Assembly: GCF_004297875.1 (NCBI RefSeq)
Contig: NZ_SCSK01000040.1
Coordinates: 1-64,000 of the forward strand
Source: Pandoraea sp.
GTDB taxonomy: Bacteria; Pseudomonadota; Gammaproteobacteria; Burkholderiales; Burkholderiaceae
Reading direction: 5' to 3'
DNA length: 64,000 nt
Shown in pieces: positions 58,952 through 64,000 of the stretch. A program made the position numbers and the translations under genes. Every line of letters begins with the position of its first letter. The stretch's first letter is position 1. The notes beneath the pieces were generated by a model. The model had not been told where the DNA came from. It saw only the letters and a program-made list of their open reading frames with translations, and did not search any database.

Positions 58952-59749
58952 ATGAGCAGCATCGTCTTTGAAAATGTATCGCGGGTTTTTCAGCGCAACG
59001 GCGAAGACCTGCTGACGCTCGACGGCATTTCGCTGGACATCCACGATAAGGAATTCGTTGCGGTGGTCGGCCCCTCGGGCTGCGGCAAAACGACCTGCCT
59101 GCGCATGGCCGCCGGACTCGAGTTCCCCTCGTCGGGCGCGGTATCGGTGGCCGGCAAGGAGGTCAAGCGCCCAGGCCCCGAGCGCGCCGTGGTGTTCCAG
59201 CAGTTCGCGCTGTTCCCGTGGAAAACGGTGTGGCAGAACATCGATTTTGGATTGCGCAGCAAAGGACTGGCGCAGGGCGAGCGGCGCGACATCATCGAGA
59301 AATATCTGCGCCTGATGAATCTGACCGGCTGCGAGACGGCCTACCCGCATCAGCTTTCGGGCGGCATGCAGCAACGCGTGGCGATCGCGCGCGCCTACGC
59401 GCTGAACCCCGGCGTGCTGCTGATGGACGAGCCGTTCGGCGCGCTCGACGCGCAGACCCGCGTGGTGATGCAGGAAGAACTGGTGCGCCTGGCGCGGCTG
59501 AGCCCGCGCACTGTCATGTTCATCACCCATGCGGTGGAAGAATCGGTGTACCTGGCCGACCGTGTGGTCGTCATGACCAGCCGGCCGGGGCGGGTCAAGG
59601 AAATCATCGACATCAAATCGGTGCGCGAAGCGCACCATTGGGACCAATACAACAGGATCGAGGACGTGATGGATCTCGAGTCGTTCGTGCATTTGCGAAC
59701 GCACATCTGGAAGTCGTTGCGCGAGGAGCATGCCGGACGGGAGCATTGA
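58952..59749 (+). CDS. NitT/TauT-family ABC transporter ATP-binding protein
   Basis: The 265-residue ATPase of the transporter. It has Walker A VVGPSGCGKTTCLRMAAGLE, the Q-loop VFQQFALFPWKTV, the signature LSGGMQQRVAIARAYALN, Walker B VLLMDEPFGALDAQ and the switch histidine in MFITHAVEESVYLADR. These match the SsuB/TauB subgroup. It is followed by the binding protein after 69 bases. Together with the two permeases it completes the importer. Confidence 0.93.
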   Translation: MSSIVFENVSRVFQRNGEDLLTLDGISLDIHDKEFVAVVGPSGCGKTTCLRMAAGLEFPSSGAVSVAGKEVKRPGPERAVVFQQFALFPWKTVWQNIDFGLRSKGLAQGERRDIIEKYLRLMNLTGCETAYPHQLSGGMQQRVAIARAYALNPGVLLMDEPFGALDAQTRVVMQEELVRLARLSPRTVMFITHAVEESVYLADRVVVMTSRPGRVKEIIDIKSVREAHHWDQYNRIEDVMDLESFVHLRTHIWKSLREEHAGREH

Positions 59750-59818
59750 GCGGCACGAGCGCTTCTCGCCCGGTATCAATCGGTTGTTTGCAATAACACA
59801 CAATACGAGGATGACACA

Positions 59819-60877
59819 ATGAAACGTATTTTCCGCAGTCTTGTCAGGGGGGCAGCACTTTGGGCGGCCATCGGCACGATCGGCGCGTCGGCATTCGCGG
59901 CAGAGCTCACGCCGATCAAGGTGAGTTATCAGCCGGCGCTCTATTGGGCGCTGCCGTTTTATGTCGCCACTGAAAAAGGCTGGTGGGCCGAGCTTGGCCT
60001 GAAACCTGAATTTTCCATCTTCCCGGCGGGCGTGCCGCAAATGGCTGCCTCCGCTTCCAAGTCGTGGGATGTCGGCGGCACCGGCTCCGTGCCCGCGGTG
60101 CTCGGCTCGCAACGCTTTGGCATCGAGACCATCGGTCTGACCAACGATGAGTCGCAGGCCAACTTGCTGATCGTCAGCAAATCCCACTATGCGCAGGTCA
60201 AGGCCGATCCGAAGCTGCTCAAGGGGCAGACCATCGTTCTCACATCGAACTCGACCGGCGACTACGCCGTGCAGGCGTGCCTGAAGAAGTTCGGCCTGTC
60301 CAAGGACGACGTCACCCTGAAGAACATGGGGCAGGCCGAGATCATCTCGGCGATGTCCTCCGGCAACGCGGATTACGCCGGCGTATGGGCGCCCAACGAC
60401 TACACGCTCGAAGAGAAGGCGGGCGCCAAGGTGCTGTGCACCGGGAAAGACGGCGGCGCGGTGGTCCCCGGTGCGCTGATCGTGCGCGGCGACTATGCCA
60501 AGGCACATCCGGAGAACGTCGCGAAATTCCTGGCCGTGTATTTGCGCGCCTGGGCATGGATGAACGCACACAAGCCGCAGGCGCTGGAGATGATGAAGAA
60601 GTTTTACGCGCAGGGCGGCGTATCGATCTCGCAAGCGTCGATGGAGCAGGAATTCGATACGCGGCCGACCTTCGATCTGAAGCAGCAGCTGCAGGCGATG
60701 GATCGCGCCAAGGGGCCATCCGAAATGGACCGCTGGTTCACCGATATCGCCAAGTTCATGCACGCCTCCGGCGCGCTGAGCAGCGTACCGGCCGCGCACA
60801 GCTATATCACCGACACCTATATGAAACGTGTCGAGGCCGACCCGAAACTGGCTGCGTTCGCCAACCAGACGAACTGA
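59819..60877 (+). CDS. NitT/TauT-type ABC transporter substrate-binding protein
   Basis: A 352-residue periplasmic binding protein with a signal peptide (basic MKRIFRSLVRG, hydrophobic core, cleavage after AFAA near residue 28). The mature start KVSYQPALYWALPFYVATEKGWWAELG is typical of SsuA/TauA-like proteins. The ligand pocket cannot be predicted by eye. It is the last gene of the transporter operon, followed by a weak terminator and a LacI site before the enzyme operon. ATG 59819 follows ACGAGGATGACACA, a GAGG ribosome site. Confidence 0.91.
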   Translation: MKRIFRSLVRGAALWAAIGTIGASAFAAELTPIKVSYQPALYWALPFYVATEKGWWAELGLKPEFSIFPAGVPQMAASASKSWDVGGTGSVPAVLGSQRFGIETIGLTNDESQANLLIVSKSHYAQVKADPKLLKGQTIVLTSNSTGDYAVQACLKKFGLSKDDVTLKNMGQAEIISAMSSGNADYAGVWAPNDYTLEEKAGAKVLCTGKDGGAVVPGALIVRGDYAKAHPENVAKFLAVYLRAWAWMNAHKPQALEMMKKFYAQGGVSISQASMEQEFDTRPTFDLKQQLQAMDRAKGPSEMDRWFTDIAKFMHASGALSSVPAAHSYITDTYMKRVEADPKLAAFANQTN

Positions 60878-60918
60878 TGCCGGCGCGCGAGCCAGCCGTT
60901 GCAGGGTCGTACGGTTAA

Positions 60919-62325
<1,407 letters not shown>

Positions 62326-62358
62326 CCCGGCGATGCCACCGAACCACAGGCCGACGAC

Positions 62359-63126
62359 ATGAACCTACCGACACTGTTTGATCTGAGCGGGCGCACCGCG
62401 CTGGTCACCGGCGGCAACGCCGGCATCGGCGAGGCGATGGCTACCGCGCTCGGCCTGGCAGGCGCAAGCGTGGTGCTGCTCGCGCGCCGCGAGACCGAAT
62501 TGGCGGCGGCGGCCGACCGCCTGCGGCAATCGCGCATCAAGGCCGACTACCTATGCGCCGATCTGGCTTCGGCCGACGGCGCGCGGGAAGGAGCCGAGCG
62601 CGCGCAGGCACGCGCCGGGCACATCGACATTCTGGTCAACGCGGCCGGCATCAATCTGCGCCAGCCGTTTGCCGAAGTCACGCCGCAAGCCTGGCAGCAG
62701 CAACTGGCGCTGCATCTGGGCGCGCCGTTTTTCCTCACGCAGGCGCTGGCGCCGGCGATGCGCGAGCGCGGCTGGGGGCGCATTATCAATCTTGCCTCGC
62801 TGCAGTCGTATCGCGCCTTCGGCGATAGCACCCCCTATGGCGCCGCGAAAGGGGGTGTTCTCCAACTGACGCGTGCGATCGCGCAGGCGTGGTCCCCTCA
62901 TGGCATCACCTGCAATGCGATCGGTCCGGGCTTTTTCCCCACGGCGCTGACCGCGCCGGTATTCAACGACCCGCAGCTGTCGCAGCGGCACGCGGCCCAG
63001 ACCTGCATCGGCAGAAACGGTGCGCTCGAAGACCTGTACGGCGTGACGCTGTTCCTGGCCAGCGACGCTTCGGCCTATATCACCGGTCAGACGATCATGG
63101 TCGACGGCGGCTACACGGCGAGATGA
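62359..63126 (+). CDS. Short-chain dehydrogenase, HpsO-like
   Basis: A 255-residue SDR. The NAD-binding motif is [16 protein letters not shown] (residues 17-32), with the NAG motif ILVNAAGIN at about residue 91-99, Ser in NLASLQSY, and the catalytic Tyr160-x3-Lys164 in YGAAKGG. It follows the HisD-like gene by 33 bases. In Cupriavidus DHPS loci, HpsO and HpsP are DHPS 2-dehydrogenases that convert the S enantiomer through a ketone, so that HpsN can use the R form; this gene fits that role. A related gluconate or polyol 2-dehydrogenase is the alternative. Confidence 0.87.
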   Translation: MNLPTLFDLSGRTALVTGGNAGIGEAMATALGLAGASVVLLARRETELAAAADRLRQSRIKADYLCADLASADGAREGAERAQARAGHIDILVNAAGINLRQPFAEVTPQAWQQQLALHLGAPFFLTQALAPAMRERGWGRIINLASLQSYRAFGDSTPYGAAKGGVLQLTRAIAQAWSPHGITCNAIGPGFFPTALTAPVFNDPQLSQRHAAQTCIGRNGALEDLYGVTLFLASDASAYITGQTIMVDGGYTAR

Positions 63127-63196
63127 TCGACCTGCCGCGGGTTGCATCGCATGAAGACTTTGTTTGCATTGGATTGACGCAAAAGAGAACACACCT

Positions 63197-64000
63197 ATGA
63201 AAGCTTTGGTCTACACGCAGCCCAACGAAGTCGCGGTGCAAGAGCGGCCCTATCCGGCGTTGGCCGCCGGCGAGGTGATCCTGAAAATCGACGCGGTCGG
63301 CATTTGCGGCTCCGACATGCACGCCTATCACGGTCACGACCCGCGCCGCCAGCCGGGCCTGGTGCTGGGGCACGAGCTGGCCGGCACGATCGTCGAGAGC
63401 GCCGTGCCGGCATGGCCGGTGGGGCGGCGCGTGAGCGCCAACCCGCTGATCACTTGCGGCGTATGCGCGTACTGCGTGCAGGGACGCGACAACCTCTGCA
63501 CCAATCGCACCATGGTCGGCATGACGCGGCCTGGCGCGTTTGCCGAATATATGGCGATTCCGGCGGCGAGCCTGATCGACATTCCGCAGGACATGCCGGC
63601 GCTCAAGGCGGCCGTGACCGAGCCCGCGGCCACCGCGCTGCATGCGATCAACCTGTCGATGCGCGCGTTCGCACGTCCGCTGCCCGAGACCCGTACGCTG
63701 GTCATCGGCGGCGGCGCGATCGGGCTGCTGGCGGCACTGCTGCTGCGCTCGTATGGCTGCCGCCATGTCGCGATGGCCGAGGTCAATCCGCTGCGCCGCG
63801 CCTCGGCGCAGCAGCATGCGGGCTGCCTCGCCTTCAATCCGCTCGACACCCCGGCCGAGGAGAGCGCCTACGACTATGTGATCGATGCGGTCGGCGCCAA
63901 GCCCACGCGGGCCGCCGCGCTGCAGGCGGTCAAGCCGGGCGGCGTGGTGATGCACATCGGCTTGCAGGACTGGGCCAGCGAGATCGACATGCGCAAATTG
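63197..64000 (+). CDS. Zinc-dependent alcohol dehydrogenase, HpsP-like (partial, runs off window)
   Basis: The first 268 residues of a medium-chain dehydrogenase. Catalytic-zinc residues are Cys37 in GICGSDMHAYHG and His59-Glu60 in GHELAG; the structural-zinc cysteines are in CGVCAYCVQGRDNLC. The Rossmann motif GGGAIGLLAALLLRSYG follows. It resembles L-threonine and polyol dehydrogenases. Third enzyme in the row, 70 bases after the SDR, and matching HpsP in DHPS loci. The 3' end lies beyond base 64000, so no full length or terminator can be given. Confidence 0.88.
   Translation, partial: MKALVYTQPNEVAVQERPYPALAAGEVILKIDAVGICGSDMHAYHGHDPRRQPGLVLGHELAGTIVESAVPAWPVGRRVSANPLITCGVCAYCVQGRDNLCTNRTMVGMTRPGAFAEYMAIPAASLIDIPQDMPALKAAVTEPAATALHAINLSMRAFARPLPETRTLVIGGGAIGLLAALLLRSYGCRHVAMAEVNPLRRASAQQHAGCLAFNPLDTPAEESAYDYVIDAVGAKPTRAAALQAVKPGGVVMHIGLQDWASEIDMRKL

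Overview
This is a GC-rich chromosomal segment of a betaproteobacterium, most likely in the order Burkholderiales (a Burkholderia, Paraburkholderia or Pandoraea-like organism). The evidence is protein similarity recognised by eye and the gene order: kdsD-kdsC-lptC-lptA-lptB-rpoN-hpf-ptsN-hprK-rapZ, lolB-ispE-tRNA-Gln-prs-rplY-pth, rsmD-coaD-ferredoxin, and nodI/nodJ. I could not run a database search, so the genus is an inference. I see no insertion sequence, phage gene, CRISPR array or rRNA. The one RNA gene I can support is tRNA-Gln(TTG).

Positions 1-31,300 are a dense conserved housekeeping region. It runs from rpoH, which has a perfect CIRCE element in its leader, through ybiB, an FAH-family hydrolase with maleylacetoacetate isomerase, ftsY, a pair of M16 peptidase-like proteins, the NodIJ exporter, rsmD, coaD, a ferredoxin, pth, rplY, prs, tRNA-Gln, ispE, lolB, a TPR protein, mutM, mutY, and the nitrogen-PTS/LPS/sigma-54 block (rapZ, psiF, hprK, ptsN, hpf, rpoN, lptBAC, kdsCD). 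A KefB-type antiporter and apt follow. Positions 31,300-38,700 hold small accessory units: a LysE exporter, a DeoR and a LysR regulator (the latter divergent from a carboxymuconolactone-decarboxylase-like gene), a large FAD/GcvT demethylating dehydrogenase, a Nudix enzyme and purU.

Positions 38,700-50,100 form a divergent phosphonate cluster. One arm (minus strand) is a binding protein, ATPase and two permeases (phnSTUV-like) followed by the aminotransferase phnW. The other arm (plus strand) is a GntR regulator, phosphonoacetate hydrolase phnA, phosphonoacetaldehyde dehydrogenase phnY, a Na/Pi-cotransporter-like protein with a PhoU-like tail, and a PhnZ/TmpB-type HD protein. Together PhnW, PhnY and PhnA convert 2-aminoethylphosphonate to acetate and phosphate. 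The Na/Pi protein could handle the released phosphate, and the HD protein hints at a second, oxidative C-P cleavage chemistry.

After a repair and replication block (perM, uvrA, an MFS gene, ssb), positions 56,000-64,000 hold a second catabolic cluster: a LacI repressor, a NitT/TauT-type ABC transporter and three dehydrogenases (a histidinol-dehydrogenase homologue, an SDR and a zinc alcohol dehydrogenase). That trio matches HpsN/HpsO/HpsP of 2,3-dihydroxypropane-1-sulfonate (DHPS) breakdown. Related 14-bp sites with a TGTAAC-CG-CTTTCA pattern lie upstream of the lacI gene, of the transporter operon and of the dehydrogenase operon, so the whole set looks like one LacI-controlled regulon for uptake and oxidation of a C3 sulfonate. 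The window ends inside the third dehydrogenase.
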